Shown: positions 52,743 through 61,734 of the stretch, piece after piece
Position numbering within the stretch: position 1 is the first letter of the stretch
Layout: every line of letters begins with the position of its first letter
NCBI GenBank assembly: GCA_011525745.1
Contig: WYBU01000006.1
Span: 1 to 64,000 of the forward strand
Direction of reading: 5' to 3'
DNA length: 64,000 nt
Origin: Planctomycetaceae bacterium
GTDB lineage: Bacteria; Planctomycetota; Phycisphaerae; UBA1845; UTPLA1
Program-made: the position numbers and the translations under genes
Notes under the pieces: model-generated
Told to the model about the DNA's origin: nothing
Databases searched by the model: none
Seen by the model: the letters and a program-made list of their open reading frames with translations, nothing else

Positions 52743-54167
52743 ATGTCGCCCATCGCGTTGTCCGTCGTCGTCTTCGGTTCCGGCATCATTGCTCTGCCCG
52801 ACCCGCCGCCCGAAATCAAGCCGCGGGAACCGGCCGCGTCGCAGCCCGCCGCCGGCGCGCCGGCCCTGCCGACGCCGCGCGTCGCGTGGACGTTCAAGCT
52901 CAAGTCCGCATCCTTCGGCGGCGGCGCGGCGGCCGACGTGGATGGCGACGGCAAGCTCGAAGTCGCCTTCGCCACCTACTTCGGCGACTCGACCGTGCAT
53001 CTGCTCTCGGGCCGCGACGGCAGGGAAATCTGGAGCTACCACGAGGGCAACGACTGCCTCGACGCCTCGCTGCGCTTCGTCGACGTGACCGGCGATGGAA
53101 AACTCGAGCTGATCGTGCCCATCTCCAACTCCGGCCGCGTCATCGCGCTCGACGCCCGCGTCGGGCGCAAGGTTTGGGCCTACGAGACGAAGACCGGCGA
53201 TCGCATCGAGTGCATCGACACGCCGCCGTGGATCGGCGACGCAGACGGCGACGGCAAGCCGGACGTGGTCGTGGGAACGTTCGCCGGCAAGCTGCACGTC
53301 ATCCGCGGGGCGGACGGCACGCGCATTCGGACGATTCAGGCCGCGCCCGGCGCGGTGCAATCGTGCCCGATCGGCATGGACTTCAACGGCGACGGGGCGG
53401 TCGATTTCGTCGTCGGCAACTTCCGCGGCGATCACAAGGTCCACGCCGTCAGCGACAAGGACGGCGCCGAACTATGGACGGTGCCGACCGGCGATCACAT
53501 CTACCACGGCTGCGCCGCCGGTGATCTCGACGGCGACGGCAAGCCGGAGCTGACGATCGGCTCGTACGACGGGAAGGTCTATTGCATTCGCCCGCGCGAC
53601 GGAAAGTTGCTATGGAGCGTCAAGACGGGCGATCGTTACATCATGTCGCCCACGGCCATCGCCGACGTCACCGGCGACGGCAAGCCCGAAGTCATCGTCG
53701 CGGCTCACTATCTCAGCGTGCTGCGCGGCGACGGCTCGACGCTCTACCGCGTCGAGGCCGACAATCTGTATCGTGCGGGCGTGACGCGCGGCGTCGCCGT
53801 GGCCGATCTCGACGGAGACGGCGGCCCGGACCTGGCGTATCTCACGAATGATGGAATATTCCGGGCGCACCGCGGCCGGGACGGTACGTTGCTGTACGAA
53901 TTCGACGCGTCGAAAACCATCGAAGGCCGCGACCTCGATTGCAGCCACGGACCGATCATCGCCGATCTGACGGGCGACGGGCGGCTGGATGTGTTTTTCG
54001 TCGTCGGGCTGGGGCGCGAAAACGATCGCCACGGCACGGCGATCTGCCTGACGGGTTTCGAGGGCAAGGGGCCGGGCTGGCCCATGTTCCGCCACGACGA
54101 GCAAAACACAGGCAACTTTGCCGAGGCGGCGCCGGGCCGGTCGCCGAAGCCCGCGCCGGCGAAATAA
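52743..54167 (+). CDS. FG-GAP/VCBS beta-propeller protein
   Basis: A 474-aa exported protein with a short hydrophobic start and seven or more repeats of the D-x-D-G-D-G-x-x-D type: [67 protein letters not shown] and [11 protein letters not shown]. Each is a calcium-binding blade loop, forming a propeller. The last part is [14 protein letters not shown], as in PQQ-type or VCBS propellers. GGGGAG precedes the ATG. Function is probably binding or recognition at the cell surface. Confidence 0.8.
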   Translation: MSPIALSVVVFGSGIIALPDPPPEIKPREPAASQPAAGAPALPTPRVAWTFKLKSASFGGGAAADVDGDGKLEVAFATYFGDSTVHLLSGRDGREIWSYHEGNDCLDASLRFVDVTGDGKLELIVPISNSGRVIALDARVGRKVWAYETKTGDRIECIDTPPWIGDADGDGKPDVVVGTFAGKLHVIRGADGTRIRTIQAAPGAVQSCPIGMDFNGDGAVDFVVGNFRGDHKVHAVSDKDGAELWTVPTGDHIYHGCAAGDLDGDGKPELTIGSYDGKVYCIRPRDGKLLWSVKTGDRYIMSPTAIADVTGDGKPEVIVAAHYLSVLRGDGSTLYRVEADNLYRAGVTRGVAVADLDGDGGPDLAYLTNDGIFRAHRGRDGTLLYEFDASKTIEGRDLDCSHGPIIADLTGDGRLDVFFVVGLGRENDRHGTAICLTGFEGKGPGWPMFRHDEQNTGNFAEAAPGRSPKPAPAK

Positions 54168-54214
54168 CGGCTCGCGCGGGTATTACGCGAACGAATTCGT
54201 GACGGGCGGCGCGA

Positions 54215-54300
54215 TCAAGCCCTCGCGCGAAGCAGGCCTTCATGTTTCGGGTGGTACGGGCGTCCCGCCCGTATGTCCCACCCTCGCAAGGCCTTCGCCA
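54215..54300. repeat. Intergenic palindromes
   Basis: TACGGGCGTCCCGCCCGTA (54257-54275) is a copy of the ACGGGC-type palindrome. CAAGCCCTCGCG (54220) also appears at 51183 facing CGCGAGGGCTT (51229). Confidence 0.45.
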
Positions 54301-54422
54301 AGTTGAATCCTCGCGTGGCACGAACTTACAGCCGGTCGGAGCGCGTCAGCGAGTGCTTGGCCACGTAAATCGGCGCGGCGCGCGAAAAGCGATAAATTCT
54401 ATATATTAATCCTGCTGCGTGC

Positions 54423-55235
54423 TCACGTCGAAGCCGTTCGCTCGGGCCGCGCCACGCGCGGAGCCGCTGCGACGTTCGGCGTCGCGGCGCCGGCAGGCTG
54501 ACTCGGCGCGGGCGCGGCGCCCGGCCGAAAATATTCCAGCAGATCGATGGCCGCCGCGTGGGCCTCCACCGTCCAGCGGTCCACCCGGTTGCGACACACG
54601 CCGAAGAACCCCAGCGCCACAATCGCCAGCCCCAGCCCCAGGAACGTGTTGACCAGCGCCAGACTGATGCCGCGCGAGAGGTCCTCGGTCTTGTACGCCC
54701 CGTGCGACGCATGCATCTGGCTGAACGCGTCGATCATCCCCAGCACCGTTCCCAGCAGACCCATCAACGGCCCGAGGTTGCCCAGGATGTTCAGATACTC
54801 CACCCGCCGGAACAACCGGCTCGACCACGCCGCCGCCGTCTTGTCCACCGCCTCGTGCATCGCGTCGAAGCCGTGTTTGCCGTGCTGCATCCCGGCCGAC
54901 ATCAGATGGGCGAACATCGTGCGGCTGCCGCGAAGCTGCTCGTAACACTCGCGCCAGCGCCGCCCCTCGATCATCGTCCGCGTTCGCGACAGCTCGTCGG
55001 CCGGCAGCATCGTCGTGCGCCGGATCGAGATGAAATGCTCGACGATGAACGCCACGGCCGCGACCGACATCAGCCCGATGATCACGCCCGGCAGCTCGGC
55101 CCCGCGGCGCACCGTGTCCCAGAACGACTCGCGACGCTCCAGCGTGACGCCCATTTCGTCCTGGGCAAGCGCCGGCAGCGCTGCCGCCAGCAGCATCGCG
55201 CCGCCCCACGCGGCCATCCGCAACCTGTCGCGCAT
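54423..55235 (-). CDS. MotA/TolQ/ExbB proton-channel family protein
   Basis: A 270-aa inner-membrane protein. After a cleavable-looking signal sequence (MRDRLRMAAWGGAMLLAAALPALAQ) come three helices: about 53-73 (VIIGLMSVAAVAFIVEHF), and a pair around 158-215 (NLGPLMGLLGTVLGMIDAF and ISLALVNTFLGLGLAIVALGFFG), the TolQ/ExbB signature with the GTVxGM motif. The partner ExbD/TolR is absent on either side. It is read toward the FG-GAP gene. Its start at 55235 has a weak ribosome site. Confidence 0.85.
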   Translation of the reverse strand: MRDRLRMAAWGGAMLLAAALPALAQDEMGVTLERRESFWDTVRRGAELPGVIIGLMSVAAVAFIVEHFISIRRTTMLPADELSRTRTMIEGRRWRECYEQLRGSRTMFAHLMSAGMQHGKHGFDAMHEAVDKTAAAWSSRLFRRVEYLNILGNLGPLMGLLGTVLGMIDAFSQMHASHGAYKTEDLSRGISLALVNTFLGLGLAIVALGFFGVCRNRVDRWTVEAHAAAIDLLEYFRPGAAPAPSQPAGAATPNVAAAPRVARPERTAST

Positions 55236-55507
55236 CGAACTCACCGGCGTTTTCTCCGCACTCAGCCGACGCGTGGAACGAACATGTCCGCGCGGCACGG
55301 GCTTTCAGCCCGTGGACCTCAGCGTCTCAACCGTCGACAACAGCCCCCTTTGGCTCGACCCAGTCGCGCCGCGCCGCCCAACGAAGCGTCTTTTACCGCA
55401 TCCACCGGCGAATGAACAGGCGCGGCCGACAACGCCGTTGACGTACATTATGGTCCCTGCGCCTGCCACGACGACGCGCCGATAACCGCTATTTTCGATG
55501 GATGATT

Positions 55508-55610
55508 TTGATTTCCGCGGGATTGCCCGTCTATAAGTGGATGGAAGCTGTCGTGTCCCCTTTCAGTTGCCCCGCACGTTTCATCCGAAGCGTGCGGGGC
55601 ACGTTTTTCT
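55508..55610 (+). ncRNA. Candidate promoter plus short RNA ending in a terminator
   Basis: TTGATT (55508-55513) and TATAAG (55532-55537), spacer 18, precede a GC-rich stem of ten base pairs (GCCCCGCACG at 55569-55578, CGTGCGGGGC at 55591-55600) followed by ACGTTTTTCT. This would give a transcript of about 65 nt with no open frame. The remaining gap 55236-55796 holds no gene. The transcript is inferred only from these signals. Confidence 0.35.
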
Positions 55611-55796
55611 GGACCGGGTGGCACACCGCGTCGCGGCGGGGTCTCGATGAGGGGATTTGAAGTCAGCCGCCACGCCGCGCAATCGTGATTCCGCGCGTCG
55701 CGAGCGTTCCGCCGGATTCTCGCATTCGCGGGATTGACCGGGGCTGTCGAGCCCACAGTGCCGTTCTCACGACGATCGAAGCCGCCATCGACCGCC

Positions 55797-56171
55797 TCAC
55801 GCCGGCGTCGCACTCACCGCGTCGGCCACGGTCGGATAAATCTGGAACAACCGCGACAAGCGCGTCAGGTCCAGCACCTCGCGAATGTGCTCGTTGGGCG
55901 CCACCAGCCGCAGGTGACCGTCGTGATGCCGGCCGCGCAGATGGGCCGCGATAATACCGCCCAGGCCGACGGAGTCGATGAAATCGAGTTGGGCCATGTC
56001 CAGAACAATCAGCGGTACCTGCTCGGTGGCCAGGCCGACCAGGCAATGGCGGATTTGATGTGAGACCTCCATCGTGCAGGCGCCTTCGAGCGTGACGATC
56101 GCGACGCCTTCGCGACGTTCGACGCGCAGCGTCAGCGGTCGGTCGGATTGGAGCCTGTCTGAGGTTGCCAT
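55797..56171 (-). CDS. STAS-domain anti-anti-sigma factor
   Basis: A 124-aa STAS protein: RVERREGVAIVTLEGACTMEV, VPLIVLDMAQLDFIDSVGLGGIIAAHLR (phosphorylatable Ser in DS) and HLRLVAPNEHIREVLDLTRLSRLFQIYPTVADAV. It overlaps the kinase gene upstream by 40 bp, so both are translated together. In partner-switching systems the unphosphorylated STAS protein binds the kinase. ATG 56171 follows a purine-rich AAAGAGAA. Confidence 0.88.
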   Translation of the reverse strand: MATSDRLQSDRPLTLRVERREGVAIVTLEGACTMEVSHQIRHCLVGLATEQVPLIVLDMAQLDFIDSVGLGGIIAAHLRGRHHDGHLRLVAPNEHIREVLDLTRLSRLFQIYPTVADAVSATPA

Positions 56172-56602
56172 CGTTCGTTCTCTTTGATCATGAGGACTTC
56201 GTTCCCTCGGCCGTTGAATTCCACCCGCGTCATGTAGGCCCGCATCAGCATCACGCCGCGGCCGTTGGGACGTTCGAGGTTTTCGGGGCGGGTCGGATCG
56301 GGCAGGGCATCGAACAAGAAACCGGGACCTTCGTCGGCGATCATGATGACCGTTCGCCGCGGCGTCACCGCATAGCGCACCGTCACGCGCTTGTTCTTGT
56401 CGCTGCGGTTGCCGTGACGCACGGCGTTGGTCATCGCTTCTTCGAGCGACAACTTGATGCCGAATACGGCCTCGTCGGTGTAGCCGCAGCGCTGCACCTC
56501 TTCGAGGATGTATTGCTCCGGTCGCTTCGCCGCCGCCAGCTCGCTGGGGACGACGATCTCCTGAAGCGGACCGTCAATCGAAGGATCGTATACGCCTTGC
56601 AT
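56132..56602 (-). CDS. RsbW/SpoIIAB-like anti-sigma kinase
   Basis: A 156-aa HATPase_c-type kinase: EIVVPSELAAAKRPEQYILEEVQRCGYTDEAVFGIKLSLEEAMTNAVRHGN (N-box Asn), then VIMIADEGPGFLFDALPDP (G1 box) and NGRGVMLMRAYMTRVEFN (G2 box). Such kinases phosphorylate STAS proteins and can bind a sigma factor. The start at 56602 is by fit; no ribosome site is clear. Its target sigma factor is not in the window. Confidence 0.88.
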   Translation of the reverse strand: MQGVYDPSIDGPLQEIVVPSELAAAKRPEQYILEEVQRCGYTDEAVFGIKLSLEEAMTNAVRHGNRSDKNKRVTVRYAVTPRRTVIMIADEGPGFLFDALPDPTRPENLERPNGRGVMLMRAYMTRVEFNGRGNEVLMIKENERWQPQTGSNPTDR

Positions 56603-56783
56603 GAGAGGTACGTTCGATTGCGTCACCGATGCCGGGACGGCCGTTGAGCGTCGCCCTCGATACCCGGCCCGAATGGCCCCGCCCGTGCCCGGCGCCAACC
56701 GTTGTGCGGATCTCCCGAAATCCGCAGCACAGATCGTTCGGCCCGCCCCTGTGCGGAGCATTCATGCGCCGCGCGGCGATGAC

Positions 56784-57140
56784 TCAAAACGCCCCGCGGG
56801 CCGATTTGGCTTCCACATGAATGTCGAACATCTTGTTCAGCCGCGTAATCTTGAATACCTCCATGATCTGCGGATTAATGTCGCTGAGCTTCAGCTTGCC
56901 GTTCTGCGCCACCACGCGCTTGTTCAGCGTAATCAGCATCCCCAGCGCCGCGCTGGACAGGTGGTCGACGTTGCCGAAGTTCAACAGCAGCTTGATGCCC
57001 GGTTCCGCATCCACCAGCTTCGACAACTCGTCCTGAAGCTCGGCGATGCACAACTCGTCCAGTATCTTGCGATCGGCGAACGTCACCTCGCAAATCCCTT
57101 CGCTGCGCGTGACTTTCAGACGAGTGGTTTCGTTCGGCAT
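56784..57140 (-). CDS. STAS-domain protein
   Basis: A 118-aa STAS protein: TRLKVTRSEGICEVTFADRKILDELCIAELQDELSKLV, LLLNFGNVDHLSSAALGMLITLNKRV (SS phospho-site) and LKLSDINPQIMEVFKITRLNKMFDIH. GGAGGAG lies seven bases before the ATG at 57140. It precedes the kinase by 181 bp, in the same direction. A promoter at 57217-57245 would serve it and perhaps the two downstream genes. Confidence 0.85.
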   Translation of the reverse strand: MPNETTRLKVTRSEGICEVTFADRKILDELCIAELQDELSKLVDAEPGIKLLLNFGNVDHLSSAALGMLITLNKRVVAQNGKLKLSDINPQIMEVFKITRLNKMFDIHVEAKSARGAF

Positions 57141-57216
57141 AAGCCGACTCCTCCGCGGGCCTCGCACGGCCTCGACGCAAGTCCGACCAGGCCCACGCGG
57201 ACTGGCGCTCCACCTG

Positions 57217-57245
57217 ATTCAAGCCGCCCGATGCGATCATGTCAA
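57217..57245 (-). promoter_or_regulatory. Promoter of the STAS/kinase genes
   Basis: Perfect TTGACA (57240-57245) and TTGAAT (57217-57222, four of six) with a 17-bp spacer on the minus strand. The leader to the STAS ATG at 57140 is about 70 nt. It overlaps the first possible ATG of the divergent terminase. Confidence 0.5.
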
Positions 57246-57277
57246 GCGCCGCGCACGAGCGGCAAGAGTGCTACACG

Positions 57278-58642
57278 ATGGGGCCGGACTCCGAACACTA
57301 CTCGCCGGCGGAACGCGCCCCACCTGCCGCCGCGCCGCCCGACGTCCCCCCGCGCCGCCCGCGACTCCTGCCCTATCAGCATCGCGCCATCTGCCGGCCC
57401 GATCGCTTCACCTGGAATAATTGGTCGCGACAGACCGGCAAGAGCTTCACCTTCACCCTGCGCCGCGTCATCCACGGCCTGCAACGCCGCCGCAATCAGA
57501 TTCTCCTCTCCGCAGGCGAGCGACAGGCCCGCGAGTTGATGCTCAACGTCCGAAAGCATTGCTTTCTGCTGGCCGTCGCCTGCGAGCTGCGCGGCCTGCC
57601 GTTCGCCTCCGGAATGACCCTGCGCCGCGCCGAAGCCCGCCTGCCCAACAACGTGCGCATCCTCGCGCTGCCCGCCAATCCCATGACCGCCCGCGGCTTC
57701 ACCGCCGATGTCTTCCTCGACGAGTTCGCCATGCACCGCGACGACCGCGAAATCTGGGCCGCCCTGCTGCCCGCGCTGCTCCGTGGCGACGGCGAACTCG
57801 ACATCGCGTCCACCCCGCGCGGCCGCGGCAACGTCTTCCATCGCCTGGCCGACAACCCCCGCTTCGTCCGCACGACGCTGACGCTGCCGCAGGCCATCGC
57901 ACAGGGACTACAGGCCGACGAAGCCGCCATCCGCGACGCCCTGGCCGACGAGGCGCTCTATCGTCAGGAATTCCTCTGCGAGTTCGACGCCGACGACGAG
58001 GCGTTCTTGCGCCACGAACTCATCGTCGCCTGCGCCGATCCGGGTCTTGCCTGCCGACCTGACGAGCGCCGGCTGGCGGACGCAACGAGCGAGATCTTTG
58101 CCGGGGTCGACGTCGGCCGCGTACGCGATCTGACCGTCATCTGGCTATGGCAGCGCGACGCCGACGCCTTCGTCACCCGCGGCGTCGTCGAGCTGGACGG
58201 CGCCCCCTTCGACCGGCAGCGGCAGGCGCTTCACGAAGTGTTGCGCCACCGCTCGGTTCGTCGCTTGTGCATCGACGCCACCGGCATCGGACGCCAGCTT
58301 GCCGAAGAGGCGGCGCAGCACTACGGCGCGCATCGCGTCGAGCCGATCGTGTTTACACCCGCCGTGCAGTCCGAGCTGGCCTCGCGCCTGCGCGTGCTGG
58401 CCGAGCGCGGCCGGCTGTTCATTCCCGCCGACGAGCGGATTCACAACGACTGGCACGCCCTGCGACGACACGTGACGTCGGCCGGTCACGTGCGCTATCG
58501 CGCCACGCGCAGCGCGTTCGGTCATGCCGACCGCTTCTGGGCCGCCGCACTGGGCCTGCACGCCGCCGACGCCCCCGCCGGCGCGGGGATCGCATACGAA
58601 TCGGATGCGTCGCTTGATTTTGCGCGCATCGGAACCTGGTGA
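57278..58642 (+). CDS. Phage-type terminase large subunit
   Basis: A 454-aa terminase: Walker A SRQTGKS (50-56), Walker B VFLDEF (145-150), coupling STPRG (178-182), and the RNase H-like nuclease with GVDVGR (D278), IDATGIG (D333) and HADRFWAAALGL (D418). It packages phage DNA in heads. It precedes a DUF935 portal. The ATG at 57278 is preferred because 57239 overlaps the STAS promoter; neither has a good ribosome site. Base composition matches the neighbours. No lysis, capsid or integrase genes are nearby, so this is a remnant or a domesticated unit. Confidence 0.8.
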   Translation: MGPDSEHYSPAERAPPAAAPPDVPPRRPRLLPYQHRAICRPDRFTWNNWSRQTGKSFTFTLRRVIHGLQRRRNQILLSAGERQARELMLNVRKHCFLLAVACELRGLPFASGMTLRRAEARLPNNVRILALPANPMTARGFTADVFLDEFAMHRDDREIWAALLPALLRGDGELDIASTPRGRGNVFHRLADNPRFVRTTLTLPQAIAQGLQADEAAIRDALADEALYRQEFLCEFDADDEAFLRHELIVACADPGLACRPDERRLADATSEIFAGVDVGRVRDLTVIWLWQRDADAFVTRGVVELDGAPFDRQRQALHEVLRHRSVRRLCIDATGIGRQLAEEAAQHYGAHRVEPIVFTPAVQSELASRLRVLAERGRLFIPADERIHNDWHALRRHVTSAGHVRYRATRSAFGHADRFWAAALGLHAADAPAGAGIAYESDASLDFARIGTW

Positions 58643-58819
58643 AGAGAAGGCTCACACACCCATGGCGCCGCACTCTGAACCGAACCGCGACCATGGACTC
58701 GACCAAGGTGGGAGCGTGAAGGGAGCGGCGGACTGTCGTCGCGAGGAGCGAGATGTTCGACTGCGAATATTCGCCTCGACTCGGGCTTCTTAAACACGTT
58801 CTGAGTGGGCGGCTTGCCC

Positions 58820-59097
58820 CCTGGCCGGCCTTCAGCCGGCCGGTATTTGCCGCCGGTTTCAACCGGTGGTGGACGGGCCCGCCTTGATGAGTTTTTCTTC
58901 CCAGCTTCCTTCAGCCGGCTTCAGCCGGACTTGCTGCCGGAGCATCTGAGACTTGATGTCTGCGATTCGCTGGAGGACATAAAACCCAAGACCGGCTGAA
59001 GCCGGCTGAAGAGTAGGAAGAGGTAGTTGATGTACTGTGGCCGGCGTCCCACCAGCTAAAGCTGGTGGCAAAAACAGGTCGGCTTAAGCCGACCTAT
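58820..59097. repeat. Run of short palindromes between terminase and portal
   Basis: In the 58643-59220 gap, hairpins follow one another: CAGCCGGCCGGTAT region, CTTCAGCCGGCTTCAGCCGG (58907-58929), ACCGGCTGAAGCCGGCTGAA (58990), CCACCAGCTAAAGCTGGTGG (59051-59070) and AGGTCGGCTTAAGCCGACCT (59078-59097, perfect). The stems differ but keep pairing. No gene is seen. GAACCGAACCGCGACC copies are at 58678 and 59148. Confidence 0.65.
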
Positions 59098-59220
59098 CTG
59101 AGGCAAATCCCGGGTCTCGTGCGGTTGGAACGTATTTGAGAAATCTGAACCGAACCGCGACCGCGCGGGAGTGGCTGTGCGATCAACGTTGAACCGCACC
59201 GATTGGAAAGGAACCCATAA

Positions 59221-60498
59221 ATGTCGCTGATCCAACGCATCGCCCACGCCGTCCGCCGCCGCGCGATTCCCTCCGCCGGCGCGCTGGTCGCCCCGCTGCG
59301 CGAAGACGCCTGGCGCCTCTACCCCGCCGACGGCCTGACGCCCCAGCGGCTGCTCAACATCCTGCGCAACGCCGACGACGGCGATCTCGAAGAGCAGATG
59401 GCCCTCTACGAGCAGATGGAGGAGAAAGACGCCCATCTGTTCAGCGTCGCCCAGACACGCCGCCTGGCCGTCACCGGACTGCCCTGGCGCATCGTGCCGG
59501 CCTCGTCGGTCGACCCGCTGCGTTTCCCCGACGCCGACGCCGCCGCGCGTACCTCCGACTATTGCGCCGAGGCCCTCGCCGCGCTCGACGACTTCGACGC
59601 CGTCCTGGCGCACCTCTCCCTGGCCGTCGGCCGGAACATCGCGGTCGCCGAGCTGATCTGGCAGGCCGGCCCGCGCGGCGTTCGTCTGGCGCAGATCGCG
59701 CCGATCCCGTTCTTGCGCCTGCGCATCGGCCGACGCGGCGAGCTGCGCATCCTGACGGCCGAAGCGCCGCACGAAGGCATCGAGACGCCGCCCGACAAGT
59801 TCATCATCCACCAGCCGCACGGTCCCGGCCGCGCCGCGCGCGGCGGCCTGCTGCGCGTCACCGCGATGGCGTTCCTGGCCAAGCATTACGCGATGAAGGA
59901 CTGGCTGATCTTCATGGAAGTCTTCGGCATGCCCGTGCGCATCGCGCGCTACGCCCCCAACGCCACGCCCGATGAAAAGCGCGAACTGCTCAACATGCTC
60001 CGCCGGCTGGGAACCGACGCCGCCGGAATCTTCTCCAAGTCGGTCGATCTCGAAATCAAGCAGACGCGCGTGCCGGGCGACGTCGCGCCCTATGAGTCGA
60101 TCTGCCACTTCTTCAATCGCGAGATCAGCAAGGCCTGGCTGGGCCAGACGCTCACCACCGACACCGCGCGATCGTTGGTGACGGCCCGCTCGGCCGCCGA
60201 CGTCCACGATCGCGTGCGGCGCGACATTCGCGACGCCGATCTGCGGGCCGAGGCCCGCACGCTGCGGCGCGATCTGCTCGCGCCGCTGACGCGCATGCGT
60301 TTCGGGCCGCAGGCGCCCGTGCCGTTCTTTGTCCGCAGCGTCGACCAGCCGCGCGAACCGAAGGAACTGGCCGAAGTGCTCGACCTGGCCGTCAACCGCC
60401 TCGGCGTGCGCGTCCCCGCGCGCTGGGCGCACGAGGCGCTGGGCCTGCCCGTCGCGGCGCCCGACGACGCGCCCTTGCCCGGCCCGCGACAACGATAA
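59221..60498 (+). CDS. DUF935 (Mu gp29-like) portal protein
   Basis: A 425-aa portal-type protein: LYEQMEEKDAHLFSVAQTRRLAVTGLPWRIVPAS, VGRNIAVAELIWQAG, KFIIHQPHGPGRAARGGLLRVTAMAFLAKHYAMKDWLIFMEVFGMPVRIARY and FNREISKAWLGQTLTTD. This is the DUF935/Mu gp29 pattern; Mu gp29 is about 512 aa, so this version is shorter, mostly at the C-terminus. AAAGGA precedes the ATG. Its stop TAA lies in the first bases of the mosaic minisatellite, so the repeat may have cut off the original end. Confidence 0.8.
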   Translation: MSLIQRIAHAVRRRAIPSAGALVAPLREDAWRLYPADGLTPQRLLNILRNADDGDLEEQMALYEQMEEKDAHLFSVAQTRRLAVTGLPWRIVPASSVDPLRFPDADAAARTSDYCAEALAALDDFDAVLAHLSLAVGRNIAVAELIWQAGPRGVRLAQIAPIPFLRLRIGRRGELRILTAEAPHEGIETPPDKFIIHQPHGPGRAARGGLLRVTAMAFLAKHYAMKDWLIFMEVFGMPVRIARYAPNATPDEKRELLNMLRRLGTDAAGIFSKSVDLEIKQTRVPGDVAPYESICHFFNREISKAWLGQTLTTDTARSLVTARSAADVHDRVRRDIRDADLRAEARTLRRDLLAPLTRMRFGPQAPVPFFVRSVDQPREPKELAEVLDLAVNRLGVRVPARWAHEALGLPVAAPDDAPLPGPRQR

Positions 60499-60705
60499 GA
60501 AGTCGCGCGCAACTAACCAGAACGATTGCCCAGGGGTGGTACGGGCATCTTGCCCGTTCCGGAAGATTGTCCTGGGTGGTACGGGCATCTTGCCCGTTCC
60601 AGACGATTGTCCCGGGTGGTACGGGCATCTTGCCCGTTCCGGACGGGCGGGACGCCCGTACCACCCTTCTTCCATTCATTCTCCTTATTTCCGCGCGATG
60701 CCCGA
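60494..60705. repeat. Mosaic hairpin minisatellite, copy 2
   Basis: Starts GATAAGAAGTCGCGCGCAAC, contains three 41-bp units each with GGTGGTACGGGCATCTTGCC, then CGGGCGGGACGCCCGTACCA and ends near TTTCCGCGCGATGCC. It matches 31035-31196 in order and ends, with one extra unit. The remaining part of the 60499-60951 gap holds no gene. Confidence 0.75.
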
Positions 60706-60951
60706 GCGTCGTATCAGAACCCGCCGCGCATGCGGCTGGACCGCCTCGTCGATTCGCGGACATCTTGTCAATTGAGCGCACGCCCGCACCCGCCCCCGGC
60801 AAGCAGCGACCAATGAGATGAAAACGACGAAACCGCGCCGCGCTCATGCCGGTCCGCATCATTGATCCTGTTGTTCCCTGTTCCGTGTTTCGACGCTTCG
60901 ACTTATCGAACCGCGCCACCGGGGCGACGCGCGAATACAATCCCCGCGCCC

Positions 60952-61734
60952 ATGCCCCCCGCTCCGACCATCGACGAACCGCCGTTGTGGGATGAAGCCC
61001 GCCTGCGCGATCCGCATCATCAGCCCGACAAGGCCCATCGCGTCCGACGGATGTTCGACCACATCGCGCCGACCTACGAGCGCGTCAACACGCTCACCTC
61101 GGCCGGCCGCGACCGCCATTGGCGACGTCGCGCCGTGGCCCTCTGCGCTGCGAGCCGCGCCGACGTTGTGCTCGACGTCGCCTGCGGCACCGGCGATCTG
61201 GCGCGGGCCTTCGCCGCCGTCGTCGGCCGCGTCGTGGGCCTCGACTTTTCCAGCGACATGCTCAGACTGGCTCGCGCTCGACCCGCTCCGGCGACGGCCT
61301 GGGTCCGAGCCGATGCGCTGAAGCTGCCCTTCGCCGATGCGTCGTTTACCATCGTCGGTTGTGCCTTCGGCGTGCGGAACTTTCAGGATCTCGGCGACGG
61401 CCTGCGCGAGTTCCATCGCGTTCTACGACCCGCGGGCCGGGCGGTGATCCTCGAGTTCACCATGCCACGCGGCCGGCTGATCGGCGGCTTGTATCGCTTC
61501 TATCTGATGAACATTCTGCCGCGCGTCGCCGGCTGGCTCAGCGGCGATCGGCACGGCGCGTATCGGTATCTGTCGCGTTCGGTGGCGTCGTTCGAGAATG
61601 AGGATGGCATGGAGGAGTCGCTGCGATCGGCCGGCTTCGTCTCGGTCGAGCGTCATTCGCTGACGTGCGGGGTGGTTTGCGTGTACGTGGCCCGCAAGGC
61701 GGGATCGCAGCCGGGCCACGAGACGCGCACGTAA
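60952..61734 (+). CDS. ubiE: Demethylmenaquinone/ubiquinone methyltransferase
   Basis: A 260-aa SAM methyltransferase of the UbiE/MenG family: KAHRVRRMFDHIAPTYERVNTLTSAGRDRHWRRRAV (start), VVLDVACGTGDLARAFA (motif I), GLDFSSDMLRLA, LPFADASFTIVGCAFGVRNFQDLGDGLREFHRVLRPAGRAVILEF. It methylates the quinone ring in the last steps. The C-terminal HETRT and the stop lie inside the GAGACGCGCACGTAAGCAAG repeat. Whether the organism makes menaquinone or ubiquinone is not shown; ubiX lies two genes downstream. Confidence 0.9.
   Translation: MPPAPTIDEPPLWDEARLRDPHHQPDKAHRVRRMFDHIAPTYERVNTLTSAGRDRHWRRRAVALCAASRADVVLDVACGTGDLARAFAAVVGRVVGLDFSSDMLRLARARPAPATAWVRADALKLPFADASFTIVGCAFGVRNFQDLGDGLREFHRVLRPAGRAVILEFTMPRGRLIGGLYRFYLMNILPRVAGWLSGDRHGAYRYLSRSVASFENEDGMEESLRSAGFVSVERHSLTCGVVCVYVARKAGSQPGHETRT

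Noticed and set aside
60536-60660. CRISPR-like direct repeats
   Set aside because: The three units are tandem with no varied spacers between them, and no cas gene is nearby.
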